DNA from: Teichococcus deserti
Lineage (GTDB): Bacteria; Pseudomonadota; Alphaproteobacteria; Acetobacterales; Acetobacteraceae
Length of the DNA stretch: 64,000 nucleotides
Assembly: GCF_001982615.1 (NCBI RefSeq)
Contig: NZ_MLCO01000005.1
Coordinates: 40,187-104,186 of the forward strand
Reading direction: 5' to 3'
The notes beneath the pieces were generated by a model. It did no database searches. It saw only the letters and a program-made list of their open reading frames with translations, and was not told the origin of the DNA. Within the stretch, counting starts at the first letter, position 1. Every line of letters starts with the position of its first letter. Made by a program: the position numbers and the translations under genes. Shown here piece after piece: positions 1 through 8,701 of this stretch.

Positions 1-521
1 TCCCCGTGCTGGTGGAAGAGAACGGCCTGATCCTGGCCGACAGCTACGCCATCTGCGAATACCTCGACGAGGCCTATCCCGACCTGCCCCTGATGGGACG
101 GACGCTGGGTGAGCGCGCCGAGGTCCGCCGCCTGGTCGCCTGGTTCGACGGCAAGTTCGCCCGCGAGGTCACCGACAACCTCCTCGTCGAGAAGCAGTGG
201 AAGCGCCTGATGGGCCGCGGCAGCGCCGACGCCGCCTCGCTGCGCGCCGGCTACGCCAACCTGAAGCCGCATCTGGACTACCTCGGCTGGCTGGCCGAAA
301 CCCGCCTGTGGCTGGCCGGCAATTCCCTGTCCATGGCCGACCTGGCCGCTGCCGCGCACCTGTCGGCCCTCGACTACATCGGTGACCTCGACTGGTCCCT
401 GAACGACGCCGCCAAGGACTGGTACGCCCGGGTGAAGTCCCGCCCGGCTTTCCGCCCGCTGCTCGCCGACCGCGTCAGCGGGGTGAACCCGCCGCCGCAT
501 TACGCGGATCTGGATTTTTAA
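1..521 (+). CDS. fzlA: FzlA-like glutathione S-transferase fold protein (5' truncated)
   Basis: The gene enters from the left edge; its true start lies outside the window and the frame is open from base 3. The visible part begins VPVLVEENG, the typical end of the thioredoxin-like GST domain, and continues through an all-helical GST C-terminal domain. The protein ends PPPHYADLDF. From memory this conserved aromatic-acidic tail is the hallmark of alphaproteobacterial FzlA, which binds FtsZ filaments and links the Z-ring to septal cell-wall synthesis. An ordinary GST remains possible. Repeat arm 548-569 follows 26 bases after the stop and probably terminates the transcript. Confidence 0.65.
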   Translation, partial: PVLVEENGLILADSYAICEYLDEAYPDLPLMGRTLGERAEVRRLVAWFDGKFAREVTDNLLVEKQWKRLMGRGSADAASLRAGYANLKPHLDYLGWLAETRLWLAGNSLSMADLAAAAHLSALDYIGDLDWSLNDAAKDWYARVKSRPAFRPLLADRVSGVNPPPHYADLDF

Positions 522-547
522 GGGTTTTCAGAGAAGGCAGGGGCAGG

Positions 548-776
548 CCAGGGGAATGAATTCCCCTGGACCCCTTCTTTTTTCTGTCAGTGCTGCCGCG
601 CGGCTTTGGCCAGGCGGGACACCACACTGAACCGCAGCGCGACCTGTCAGGGCGCGCTTTTTTTATGAAAACGGCGTCCCGCCGCGATGCCCTGGCGACG
701 GTGCCGATGAGGCGCAGGTCCCACCACGGCCGGTGATCAGAAAAAAGAAGGGGGTCCGGGGGAATTCATTCCCCCG
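548..776. repeat. Triple-hairpin intergenic repeat, copy 1 (full)
   Basis: This is a 229-bp element between two convergent genes. The left palindrome at 548-569 has arms CCAGGGGAAT/ATTCCCCTGG and is followed by ACCCCTTC and T6 at 578-583. The right arm at 757-776 (CGGGGGAAT/ATTCCCCCG) is its mirror image, with A6 at 741-746 reading as T6 for the minus-strand gene. A third hairpin at 636-658 (AGCGCGACCT/AGGGCGCGCT, one mismatch) runs into T7. The interior closely matches the copy at 29550-29779. Each arm lies just behind a stop codon, so it looks like a paired bidirectional terminator. A MITE origin is possible but no target duplication was recognised. Confidence 0.85.
636..664 (+). terminator. 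Internal hairpin of repeat copy 1
   Basis: A 10-bp stem (636-645 with 649-658, one A-G mismatch) with a 3-base loop is followed by seven T residues, the form of an intrinsic terminator on the plus strand. It may act as a backup to the left arm of the repeat behind the fzlA-like gene. Confidence 0.7.
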
Positions 777-794
777 ACCTGCCCGATGCTTCTC

Positions 795-1682
795 TCAAGG
801 CACCAACCCTTCCTTCAACCCATGAACGTGGTCGCAGATCGCCCCCGCGGTCGTCAGCCACACCGTGTCCCGCTGGGCGGCGATGTGTTGCAGGGCTTCG
901 CGCAGGGCGCGCAGGCGGTAGGGCTGCCCGACGATATAGGGGTGGAGGGCGATGCCCATCACCTGGGGGCGGTTGTCGCGCACCTGGCGTCGGCGCTCCT
1001 CGAAGTCGTTCAGGATCATGTTGGCGAATTGCTGGGCGCTGTCCTTGCGCGCGCCGATCGAGGGGATGTCGTTAATTTCCTGCGGGTAGGGGATCGAGAG
1101 CAGGCGTCCGGCCTTGGTCTTCAGCCAGGTCGGCTGGTCGTCGTGGCACCAGTTGAGGGTGTAGCGGTAGCCGGCCTCGACCAGCAGTTCGGGGGTGGAG
1201 AGGGTCTCGGCGATCCAGGGGGACAGCCAGCCGGCGGGGGGCTTGCCCTCGGCCTCGGCGATGGCGGCGGTGGCTTCGGCGATCAGGGTGCGTTCTTCCG
1301 CCTCGCTCATCAGCGACTGGCGCTCGCTGTTGGTCCGGCCGTGGCCGGCGATCTCGTCGCCGCGGGCGCGGTGGGCGGCGACCAGGCTGGGGGCGTAGTC
1401 ATACATGGCGCTGTTCAGCAGCACGGTGGCGGGCAGCTTCAGCTCGTCCAGCATTTCCAGCATGCGCCAGGCGCCCACCCGGTTGCCATAGTCCCGCCAG
1501 GCGTAGTTCAGCACGTCCGGCTGCGGCCCGCCCGGGGCCAGCGACATGCCGAGGCCTTCGCCGAAGGCGAAATGCTCAAGATTGATGCCGAGATAGACCG
1601 CCAGCTTCTTCCCCGCCGGCCAGCCATAGGCCGCCCGGGAAGGCCAGGGGTGGTAGTCGTAGCGGCCATGGGTCGGCAGCAT
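795..1682 (-). CDS. Polysaccharide deacetylase family protein (PuuE/allantoinase type)
   Basis: A 295-residue NodB/CE4-fold protein of the cytoplasmic PuuE type, which includes metal-independent allantoinase, rather than a secreted chitin deacetylase: there is no signal peptide. Features are an N-terminal GRYDYHPWP segment, the GDEIAGHGRTN helix, GWLSPWIAET and a C-terminal HPYIVGQPYR segment. The start is fixed by an AGGAG ribosome-binding site at about 1687-1695; the frame stays open much further upstream but there overlaps cydD. The gene is divergent from cydD across 114 bp and ends against the mirrored repeat arm. The substrate is not certain; purine-type amide or allantoin chemistry is inferred from the family. 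Confidence 0.85.
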   Translation of the reverse strand: MLPTHGRYDYHPWPSRAAYGWPAGKKLAVYLGINLEHFAFGEGLGMSLAPGGPQPDVLNYAWRDYGNRVGAWRMLEMLDELKLPATVLLNSAMYDYAPSLVAAHRARGDEIAGHGRTNSERQSLMSEAEERTLIAEATAAIAEAEGKPPAGWLSPWIAETLSTPELLVEAGYRYTLNWCHDDQPTWLKTKAGRLLSIPYPQEINDIPSIGARKDSAQQFANMILNDFEERRRQVRDNRPQVMGIALHPYIVGQPYRLRALREALQHIAAQRDTVWLTTAGAICDHVHGLKEGLVP

Positions 1683-1796
1683 CGGCGGTCTCCTCGAGGT
1701 ATCCGGTGCGGCGGCGAAGCAAGCGCCGGACCAGCCTGAAGCAAGCTTGTTGCTGCGCGGTTCCCGCGGCGCCAGAAACCCGCTAGAAGCCGCTGC

Positions 1797-3476
1797 ATGT
1801 CCAAGCCCCCGCCGGCCGAGGCGGCGTCGGCGCGCGCCCTGCTCTCCGCCACCGCCCGTCAGGGCCGGTCGCGGCTGGCGCGCCCCATCCTGCTCGGCCT
1901 TGCCTCGATCGCCTGCGGCCTGGCCCAGGCCTGGTTCATCGCCCATCTGCTGGCGGCGCTGCTCGGCCATGGCTCGGCCGGCTGGAGCGAGTTCTTCGCC
2001 GCCGCCAGCCTGGCGCTGCTGTCCATCGCGCTCGGCGTCGCGCAGGAGCGGGCCCAGGCCGCCGCCGGCGCCGCGGCGCGGGCCGATCTGCGCCGCCGCG
2101 CCTTCGACCGGCTGCTGGAAGCGGGCCCGGCGGATGACCGCCCGGTCGGCGAGCGCTCTGGCCTGGTGGTCGACCGCATCGAGGCGCTGGACGGCTATTT
2201 CTCCCGCTGGCTGCCGGCGGCGGTGCTCGCCGCGGCGGGGCCGCTGCTGATCGCCTGCGTCGTCGCCTTTGAGGACCCGCTGAGCGGCCTGATCCTCTTC
2301 GTCGCCGGTGCCATGGTGCCGGTCGGCATGGCGGTGACCGGCATCGGCGCGGCGCTGGCCAGCCGGCAGCAGTTCGATGCGCTGCAGGCGCTGTCGGGCC
2401 GCTTCCTCGACCGGATGCGCGGCCTGCCGCAGCTGGTGCTGTTCCGCCGCCAGGAGGCCGAGGCCCAGGCGCTGGGCCAGGCCGCCGACGAGCTGCGCCG
2501 CCGCACCATGAAGGTGCTGCGGGTGGCCTTCCTGTCCGGCCTGACGCTGGAGGTGATCGCCGCCGCGGTGCTGGGCTGCCTCGCCTGGCGCCACGGCAAC
2601 CTGCTGGTCGGCGGCCATCCCGACCCGGCGGCGGCTCTCTTCTGCCTGTTGATGGTGCCGGGCTTCTTCGCGCCGCTGCGGGCCTTCTCGGCCGCCTATC
2701 ACGAGCGCATGGCAGCCAACGGCGCCGCCGCCGCCCTGGCTCCGCTGCTGGCCGCGCCCGACTCGGAGCCCGGGCTGCAGCTCGCAGAGATCCCGCCGAC
2801 GGTGGTGGTGACCTTCGAGCAGGTGGGCCTGACCTATGACCCCGCCCGCGGCCCGGCCCTGACCGACCTTTCTTTCAGAGTCATGCCGGGGGAAGCCCTG
2901 GTGCTGGCAGGCCCGTCCGGCTCGGGCAAGTCGTCGGTGCTGCGGCTGCTGATGGGCTTCTGCAGGCCGGATGGCGGCCGCATCGCGCTGAACGGCCGCG
3001 ACGCGACCGCGCTGCGCCCCGAGGAGCTGCGCCGCCTGTCTTCCTATGTCGGCCAGAAGGCGCATCTGTTCCGCGACAGCATCCGCGCCAACATCGCCAT
3101 GGCGCGGCCCGAGGCCAGCGAGGCCGAGATCGAGGCGGCGGCCCGCGCAGCCCATGTCACCGATTTCGCGTCCAGCCTGCCGGAGGGCCTCGACACCATG
3201 ATTGGCGAGGGCGGCCTCGGCCTGTCCGGCGGCCAGGCGCAGCGGGTGGCCATCGCCCGCGCCTTCCTGCGCAACCGCCCGCTGGTGCTGCTGGACGAGC
3301 CCACCGCGCATCTCGACCCGGCGACCGAGGGCGAGCTGCTGGACAGCCTGCGCCGCCTCTGCGCCGGGCGCACCGCCATCATCGCCACCCATTCCTCCGC
3401 GCTGCGCGCCCGCTTCGGCCGGGTGCTGGAGCTGGAGAAGGGCCGCGCCGGCCTGCCGCGGATGGCCGGGGAGTGA
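1797..3476 (+). CDS. cydD: ABC exporter CydD (thiol reductant export subunit)
   Basis: A 559-residue fused permease-ATPase half transporter. The N-terminal half holds about six membrane segments; the ATPase domain has Walker A GPSGSGKSS at residues 372-380, signature LSGGQ at 476-480 and Walker B LVLLDEP at 496-502. CydDC exports cysteine and glutathione to the periplasm and is needed for cytochrome bd and c assembly. The next gene, cydC, starts with GTGA overlapping this stop, as expected for a heterodimer. No cydAB lies in the window. Identity as CydD rather than another type-1 exporter rests on pairing and overall form. Confidence 0.85.
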   Translation: MSKPPPAEAASARALLSATARQGRSRLARPILLGLASIACGLAQAWFIAHLLAALLGHGSAGWSEFFAAASLALLSIALGVAQERAQAAAGAAARADLRRRAFDRLLEAGPADDRPVGERSGLVVDRIEALDGYFSRWLPAAVLAAAGPLLIACVVAFEDPLSGLILFVAGAMVPVGMAVTGIGAALASRQQFDALQALSGRFLDRMRGLPQLVLFRRQEAEAQALGQAADELRRRTMKVLRVAFLSGLTLEVIAAAVLGCLAWRHGNLLVGGHPDPAAALFCLLMVPGFFAPLRAFSAAYHERMAANGAAAALAPLLAAPDSEPGLQLAEIPPTVVVTFEQVGLTYDPARGPALTDLSFRVMPGEALVLAGPSGSGKSSVLRLLMGFCRPDGGRIALNGRDATALRPEELRRLSSYVGQKAHLFRDSIRANIAMARPEASEAEIEAAARAAHVTDFASSLPEGLDTMIGEGGLGLSGGQAQRVAIARAFLRNRPLVLLDEPTAHLDPATEGELLDSLRRLCAGRTAIIATHSSALRARFGRVLELEKGRAGLPRMAGE

Positions 3477-5140
3477 GCCGGATGATGCTGACCGACCTGA
3501 CCCGCGTGCTCGGCCTGTGGCGCGCGCGCAGCACCTGGCTGTGGTCGGGCGCCATCGTTGCCGTGCTGGCGACGCTGGCCGGCGTGGCGCTGCTGGCGCT
3601 GGCCGGGCGCGGCGTCTCCGAAGGCCTGCGCACCGGCGCGCTGACCGGCATCGCCGTCGGCTCGCTGCTGCTGCTGCGTCCGCTGATCTTTGTCCGCCCG
3701 GCGTCGCGCTACCTCGAGCGGCTGGTGACGCATTCGGCGACCTTCCGGGCGCTGGCCGACACCCGCATCTGGTTCTTCCGCCGCCTGGCCGAGCGGCTGC
3801 CCGGCGGCATCGGCCATCGCGGCGCCGGCGACCTGCTGGGCCGGCTGGTGGCCGATGTCGAGGCGCTGGACGGGCTCTATCTCCGCGCCCTGGTCCCCGG
3901 CGTCGCGGCGCTGGCCGTGGTGGTGGCCGTCGCCGTGCTGCTGGGCTTCGCCGGCCCGGGCATCGCCGTGCTGGTGGCGCTGCCGCTGGCGCTGGCCCTG
4001 CTGCTGCCGCCGCTGCTGGCCCCAGGCGCCGCCCGCGCCGCTGGCGAGGTGGCCGAGGCGCAAGGCGCGCTGCGGCGCGCCGCCGTCGACCCGCTGCTCG
4101 GCCTGGAAGACGTCCTGGCCGCCAATGCCGAGCCTCGCGCCGCCGCCCGCCTGGCGGAAAGCGGCGCGACCCTGGCCGAAACCCAGAAGAGATTGGCGCG
4201 CCGCGCTGCCTGGGGCGGCGCCGCCGGCAGCCTGCTGGCCCAGTCCGCGCTCTTCGCCGCGCTGGGCTATGGCCTGGCCGGCGGCCCCGGCGCGGTCGGC
4301 GGCACCATCATCGGGCTGTTCCTGGCGCTGGCCGCCGGCGAGGCCCTGGCCGGGCTGCCGCGCGCCGGCGCCGCGCTCGCCGCCGCCGGCGCCAGCGCCC
4401 GCCGCCTGTTCGACGCCGCCGACACCCCTCCGCCGGTCGCCGAGCCGACCACCCCGGCCGAAGCCCCCCGCGGCCATGCCCTGCGCGCCGAGGGCGTCCG
4501 CTTCGCCTGGGCGGCCGACCGCGAGCCGGTCTTCACCGAGCTGAATTTCGACCTGCCGGAAGGCGGGCGGCTGGCGCTGCTGGGCCCCTCGGGCGCCGGC
4601 AAGTCGACGCTGGCGGCGCTGCTGCTGAAGCTGGCCGCCCCCCAGGAAGGCCGGCTGCTGCTGGGCGGCGTCGATATCGCCGAGCTTCCGGCCGATGCCG
4701 TGCGGGCGCGCATCGCCTGCCTGACCCAGGATGCGCGGCTGTTCGACGACAGCATCGCCGCCAACCTCCGCCTCGCAGCCCCCGAGGCCGATGACGCCGC
4801 GCTGTGGCAGGCGCTCGACCGCGCCGGCGTCGCCGATGTGGTGCGCGTCCTGCCGGAAGGCCTGGCGACCCGCTGCGGCGAGGGCGGCGCGCGCTTCTCC
4901 GGCGGGCAAGGGCGGCGGTTGGCGCTGGCCCGGGCGCTGCTGGCGCCGGCCGATATCCTGATCCTGGACGAGCCCGGCGCCGGCCTCGACCCCGAGGCGG
5001 AGCGCGCCTTCCTGGAGACGCTGGAGACGGCCACCGCCGGCCGCAGCGTCATCCTGATCGCGCACCGGCTGCTGGGTGTCGAGCGGCCGACCCGCATCCT
5101 GCGGCTGATCGGCGGCCGCGCCATGGCGGCGATGGGCTGA
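3473..5140 (+). CDS. cydC: ABC exporter CydC (thiol reductant export subunit)
   Basis: A 555-residue half transporter, partner of CydD. Transmembrane segments fill roughly residues 20-290. The ATPase domain contains GPSGAGKST at 371-379, the variant signature FSGGQG and Walker B ILILDEPGAGLDP. The GTG start overlaps the cydD stop (GTGA); ATG codons at 3482 and 3485 are alternatives that lose only three or four residues. It is probably translationally coupled to cydD. The export substrate, cysteine or glutathione, is inferred from the family. Confidence 0.85.
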   Translation: MSRMMLTDLTRVLGLWRARSTWLWSGAIVAVLATLAGVALLALAGRGVSEGLRTGALTGIAVGSLLLLRPLIFVRPASRYLERLVTHSATFRALADTRIWFFRRLAERLPGGIGHRGAGDLLGRLVADVEALDGLYLRALVPGVAALAVVVAVAVLLGFAGPGIAVLVALPLALALLLPPLLAPGAARAAGEVAEAQGALRRAAVDPLLGLEDVLAANAEPRAAARLAESGATLAETQKRLARRAAWGGAAGSLLAQSALFAALGYGLAGGPGAVGGTIIGLFLALAAGEALAGLPRAGAALAAAGASARRLFDAADTPPPVAEPTTPAEAPRGHALRAEGVRFAWAADREPVFTELNFDLPEGGRLALLGPSGAGKSTLAALLLKLAAPQEGRLLLGGVDIAELPADAVRARIACLTQDARLFDDSIAANLRLAAPEADDAALWQALDRAGVADVVRVLPEGLATRCGEGGARFSGGQGRRLALARALLAPADILILDEPGAGLDPEAERAFLETLETATAGRSVILIAHRLLGVERPTRILRLIGGRAMAAMG

Positions 5141-5704
5141 ATGGGCGCGGCGCTGGAGACGGCGCTGCGCGCGGCGGCCTTCGCCGACCCGGTCAATGCC
5201 GCGCTGCTGGACCGCCTGCGCGCGCTCGCCTTGCCGCAGGGTTTTTTGACGGCGGGCTGCCTGTTCCAGGCGGTGTGGAACCAAGTAGCCGGCCATCCGC
5301 CCGGCTGGGGCGTCAAGGACTACGACGTTTTCTACTATGATCCCTCCGACCTCTCCTTCGAGGCCGAGGATGCGGTGATCCGCCGCTGCGCCGCCGCCTT
5401 CGCCGATCTCGGCGCGGTGGTGGAGGTGAAGAACCAGGCCCGCGTGCATCTGTGGTACCGCGCCCGCTTCGGCGAGGATTATCCGGCGCTGGCCTCTGCC
5501 AGAGACGGCATCGACCGCTACCTGATCGACTGCACCTGCATCGGCATCGAGGCGGCCACCGGCGCGCTCTACGCCCCCAGCGGGCTGGAGGATGTCTTTG
5601 CCGGCGTGCTGCGGATCAACCCGCGCCACCCGCAGCCGGCGCAGTTCGCCCGCAAGGCCGAGGATTACCGCCGGCGCTGGCCGCATCTGCGCATCGAGGC
5701 CTGA
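5141..5704 (+). CDS. Nucleotidyltransferase family protein (DUF925 type)
   Basis: A 187-residue protein starting directly after the cydC stop. It has the features of the nucleotidyltransferase-fold family often labelled DUF925: GCLFQAVWN near the N-terminus, VKDYDVFYYD carrying the acidic metal-binding pair (DYD), and DLSFEAEDAVIRR. The C-terminal third contains the family segments GIEAATGALYAPSGLEDVFAG and NPRHP. The biochemical substrate of this family is unknown. It shares the cydDC transcript by position, but a functional link is not shown. It converges tail to tail with the Sel1 gene. Confidence 0.8.
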   Translation: MGAALETALRAAAFADPVNAALLDRLRALALPQGFLTAGCLFQAVWNQVAGHPPGWGVKDYDVFYYDPSDLSFEAEDAVIRRCAAAFADLGAVVEVKNQARVHLWYRARFGEDYPALASARDGIDRYLIDCTCIGIEAATGALYAPSGLEDVFAGVLRINPRHPQPAQFARKAEDYRRRWPHLRIEA

Positions 5705-6466
5705 TCAGGCGCCCAGCTTCCGGAAGATCTCGGCCGACAGCGCCTGCAGTTCGGGCTCCGGCCTTCTGCTCAGCGCTTCCGCCATCTGCCCCAGAAAGCC
5801 GGGCGATCCGGTGGCGGCGGCCTTGGTGAACCAGTCCAGCGCTTCCGCGGACGTCGCCGCCAGCGTGCCCATGTTGAACTGCGCGCGGAAATCGCCCAGC
5901 GCCGCCGCGCGGGCATAGAGCGCATGGGCCGCCGCGGGGTCGCGCGGCGTCTCCCAGCCTTCTTCCAGATAGCGGCCAAGGACCGTCATCGACTTGGCAT
6001 GGCCCTGGTCCGCGGCGGCGCGGAACCAGCGGAATGCCTCGGCGCGCTGCCCGTCGCGGGCCAGCAGGCTGGCCAGGTTGTATTGCGCCCAGTCATAGCC
6101 GCGCCTGGCCCCCTCGGCGTAGATCGCCAGCGCCTTCGGCAGGTCGACGGCCGTGCCCCAGCCCAGCTCATGGCAGCGGCCGAGCATGGTTTCCGCCCGG
6201 ACATTCCCCGTGGTCGCCGCGGTCCTGAACCAGGCGAAGGCGGTGGCCTGGTCCGCGGGGAGGCCACGGCCCTCGAGAAGAATTTGGCCGTAGAGGATCT
6301 GCGCCTCGACCATGCCGGCGCGGGCGGCGGCGGCGATCCAGCGGGCGGCCTCCTCGGGCGGGCCGGCAAAGGCGGCGGCCAGCTGCTCGGCCGTCGCCTC
6401 CCGCACCACGCCAGGGGCCAAAGGCGGCAAGGAAGGTTCGGGGGCGGGGCGGCGGCGGCGGAACAT
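5705..6466 (-). CDS. Sel1-like tetratricopeptide repeat protein
   Basis: About 253 residues with roughly five Sel1-type repeats of some 36 residues, recognisable by recurring patterns such as AQILYGQILLEGRGLPAD, AETMLGRCHELGWG, AQYNLASLLARDGQ and AKSMTVLGRYLEEGW. Such solenoids act as protein-protein scaffolds. No signal peptide is evident. The start MFRRRRP at 6466 is chosen; an in-frame ATG at 6502 (MLRAGRN) would sit 10 bp behind the upstream lyase stop and is equally possible, since neither has a strong ribosome-binding site. The partner protein is unknown. Confidence 0.75.
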   Translation of the reverse strand: MFRRRRPAPEPSLPPLAPGVVREATAEQLAAAFAGPPEEAARWIAAAARAGMVEAQILYGQILLEGRGLPADQATAFAWFRTAATTGNVRAETMLGRCHELGWGTAVDLPKALAIYAEGARRGYDWAQYNLASLLARDGQRAEAFRWFRAAADQGHAKSMTVLGRYLEEGWETPRDPAAAHALYARAAALGDFRAQFNMGTLAATSAEALDWFTKAAATGSPGFLGQMAEALSRRPEPELQALSAEIFRKLGA

Positions 6467-6512
6467 GCCGCCGGTTATGCTGTTGCGACCCGCTCGCAAC
6501 AAGGTCCGAAAT

Positions 6513-7451
6513 TCAGACCGCGAGCAGCCCGCCCTGCTTGGCGCGGCCGGGCAGGGGGTGGCCCACCACCTCCTCGGCCAGGCGGCCGCATGCCATCAGC
6601 GCCTCGAGGTCCAACCCGGTCTCGATGCCGGATTCGGCGCAGAGCAGCGCCAGGTCCTCGGTGCAGATATTCCCCGCGGCACCTGCATGTTTGCCGAAGG
6701 GGCAGCCACCCAGCCCGGCGATGGCGGCGTCAAAGCGGGCGACGCCGAGGCGCATCCCCTCCCAGGCATTGACCATGGCCATGCCGCGGGTGTCGTGCAG
6801 GTGTAGCGACAGCTCCAGATCCGGCCATTTGTCCCGCACGGCGCCGACCACGGCGGAAATCCGGCGCGGGGTGGCCCAGGCCATGGTGTCGGCGAGGGAA
6901 ATGACCGGCGGCGCCAGGCCGACGCCGCCCGCCAGGGCGAGGACCGCGGCGATGCGGTCGATCACCGCGGCCACCGGCACCTCGCCCTGAAAATTGCAGC
7001 CGAAGGCGGCCATGATGGTGGCGCGGGCAAAGGGCACCCGGTGCTCGGCATAGAGCGCCATCAGGGCGGCGGCGGCGGCCAGGTCCTCCTCGCGGTCGCG
7101 ATTCTGGTTGCGCTTGCCGAAGACCTCGGAGGCGGAGACCGAGACGCTGCCGTCGATCGTCAGATGCGGCGCGACGAGCGCGCGCAGAAACCCCTTGGCG
7201 TTCAGCCAGAGCGCGCCGAAGGCCACGCCGTCGACGTCGCGCAGTCCCTGGCAGACCATCTCGGCATCGGCCATGCCGGGGACGCGGCGCGGATCGACGA
7301 AGGAGACGGTCTGGATCCGCTTCAGCCCGGTGCCGGCCAGCGCCTGGATCAGCCGCAGCTTGTCGGCGGTGGCGATCGGGCCGCGCTCGAACTGGAAGCC
7401 CTCGCGCGGGCCTTCTTCGCGGATCTCGATGCGGGCGGGCAGCTGGCTCAT
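6513..7451 (-). CDS. Hydroxymethylglutaryl-CoA lyase family protein
   Basis: A 312-residue DRE-TIM barrel lyase. It keeps the HLHDTRG metal-binding segment and the GLGGCPFGKHAGAAGN loop with the catalytic cysteine of HMG-CoA lyase. Near the N-terminus the usual GPRDG motif reads GPREG, so the metal-ligand aspartate is replaced by glutamate. HMG-CoA lyase cleaves HMG-CoA to acetoacetate and acetyl-CoA; relatives cleave other 3-hydroxy-3-methylacyl-CoAs. It overlaps the CoA-transferase gene by ATGA, so the likely route is CoA activation of a branched hydroxyacid followed by cleavage. The natural substrate is open. Confidence 0.85.
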   Translation of the reverse strand: MSQLPARIEIREEGPREGFQFERGPIATADKLRLIQALAGTGLKRIQTVSFVDPRRVPGMADAEMVCQGLRDVDGVAFGALWLNAKGFLRALVAPHLTIDGSVSVSASEVFGKRNQNRDREEDLAAAAALMALYAEHRVPFARATIMAAFGCNFQGEVPVAAVIDRIAAVLALAGGVGLAPPVISLADTMAWATPRRISAVVGAVRDKWPDLELSLHLHDTRGMAMVNAWEGMRLGVARFDAAIAGLGGCPFGKHAGAAGNICTEDLALLCAESGIETGLDLEALMACGRLAEEVVGHPLPGRAKQGGLLAV

Positions 7452-8644
7452 GGCGCGTCATCCGGCAGGGTGAGGATGCCCTGCTCGGCCAGGGCCTGAC
7501 GTTCATGCGCCCCGATGCCGAGGCTGTCGAGCAGGGCCGCGGCGCCTTCGCCCACCGCCGGCGGCTGGCGGTCCAGGCGGATCTGCGCCGCCTCGAAGTG
7601 CAGCGGCGTCATCGGCAGGCTGGCGGTGATGCCTTCCGCCAGGCGGGTTGCACCCATGATGCCGCTGGCCGCCAGATGCGGGTCGTCGAACAGGTCCTCG
7701 GGATGGGCCACCGGGGCGCAGGGGATCAGCACCTCGCGGCCCAGCGCCTGCACCTCGGCCACCGTCATGGTCGCGAAGATTTCTTCCAGTCTCGGCATGA
7801 TGCGGTCGCGGCCTGCCACGCGGCCGGCATTGCTGGCGAGCGACGGATCGGCGGCCAGGTCGTGCAAACCGAGGCGGGGCGCCAGCCGCTGCCAGTGCTG
7901 GTCGCTGGTAACGCCGACGAAGACCTGGCCATCGGCCGCCTGGAAGACGTCGTAAATGCCCCAGGTGATGCGCCGCGCGGTCATCGGCGGCACCCGCTGG
8001 CCGGCGCTGGCGCCGGCGGCCATGTGCTGGCCGACCATGAAGGCGACGCTCTCGAACAGCGCCGACTGCACCTTTTGCCCCGCGCCGGTGGCCTCGCGCT
8101 GGCGCAGCGCCGCCAGGATGCCGACCACGCCGAAGACGCCGCCCATGATGTCGACCACCGAGGTCCCGGCGCGCAGCGGCCGCCCCGGCAGGCCGGTCAT
8201 GAAGGCCAGGCCCCCCTGCATCTGCACCACCTCGTCCAGCGCCGGCAGGTCCTCATAGGGGCCGGGAAGGAAGCCCTTCAGCGCGCAATAGACCAGGCGC
8301 GGGTTCTGTTCGCGCAGCTGCTCCCAGCCCAGGCCGAGCCGCTCCATGGTGCCGGGCGCGAAATTCTCGATCAGCACGTCGGCCGTCGGAATCAGCTTCT
8401 CCAGCACCGCCTTGCCGCGCGGATCCTTCAGATCCAGCGCCAGGCTGGTCTTGTTGCGGTTGTAGGTGGCGAAGAAGCCGGTGCCAAAGCCGCCCAGGCG
8501 GCGGGTGCGGTCGCCCTCGGGCGGCTCGATGCGGATGACCTCGGCGCCGAGATCGGCCAGCACCACGCCGCAGCTCGGCCCCATCACCGTATGGCCGAAA
8601 TCCAGCACGCGCAGGCCGGTCAGCGGCAGGGGGTTCGTTGACAA
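7448..8644 (-). CDS. CaiB/BaiF family III CoA-transferase
   Basis: A 398-residue family III CoA-transferase with N-terminal LTGLRVLDFGHTVMGP, DLGAEVIRIEPPEGD and the catalytic aspartate at about D137 in ALDEVVQMQGG. The only plausible start is a TTG at 8644; no ATG lies upstream before the IclR operator region. It probably forms an operon with the HMG-CoA-lyase-like gene (ATGA overlap) and moves CoA onto that enzyme's substrate. It is divergent from an IclR regulator across 57 bp that holds a palindromic site, suggesting substrate-responsive control. Confidence 0.88.
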   Translation of the reverse strand: MSTNPLPLTGLRVLDFGHTVMGPSCGVVLADLGAEVIRIEPPEGDRTRRLGGFGTGFFATYNRNKTSLALDLKDPRGKAVLEKLIPTADVLIENFAPGTMERLGLGWEQLREQNPRLVYCALKGFLPGPYEDLPALDEVVQMQGGLAFMTGLPGRPLRAGTSVVDIMGGVFGVVGILAALRQREATGAGQKVQSALFESVAFMVGQHMAAGASAGQRVPPMTARRITWGIYDVFQAADGQVFVGVTSDQHWQRLAPRLGLHDLAADPSLASNAGRVAGRDRIMPRLEEIFATMTVAEVQALGREVLIPCAPVAHPEDLFDDPHLAASGIMGATRLAEGITASLPMTPLHFEAAQIRLDRQPPAVGEGAAALLDSLGIGAHERQALAEQGILTLPDDAP

Positions 8645-8652
8645 AGGACCGT

Positions 8653-8687
8653 TCCGTCTGACAGAATTTCTTTTCGTCAGACAGAAT
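8653..8687. promoter_or_regulatory. Putative IclR operator
   Basis: Between the divergent CoA-transferase and IclR genes lies the inverted repeat GTCTGAC (8656-8662) and GTCAGAC (8676-8682), superimposed on a direct repeat of GACAGAAT. It is the only clear symmetry in the 57-bp gap and is placed to control both genes. Confidence 0.55.
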
Positions 8688-8701
8688 GAAGGTCTTTGCT
8701 C

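Noticed and set aside
548..776. Insertion sequence bounded by inverted repeats
   Set aside because: The inverted arms are real but the interior has no transposase frame and no flanking target duplication was recognised; placement behind stop codons favours terminators.
795..3392. An 865-residue minus-strand open frame running from the deacetylase gene across cydD
   Set aside because: Only the last 295 residues look like protein; the rest is low-complexity Arg/Gln/Gly sequence typical of antisense frames in G+C-rich DNA and it overlaps cydD.
3044..5686. An 880-residue minus-strand open frame opposite cydC
   Set aside because: It is antisense to cydD, cydC and the nucleotidyltransferase gene, with no domain pattern and shadow-type composition.
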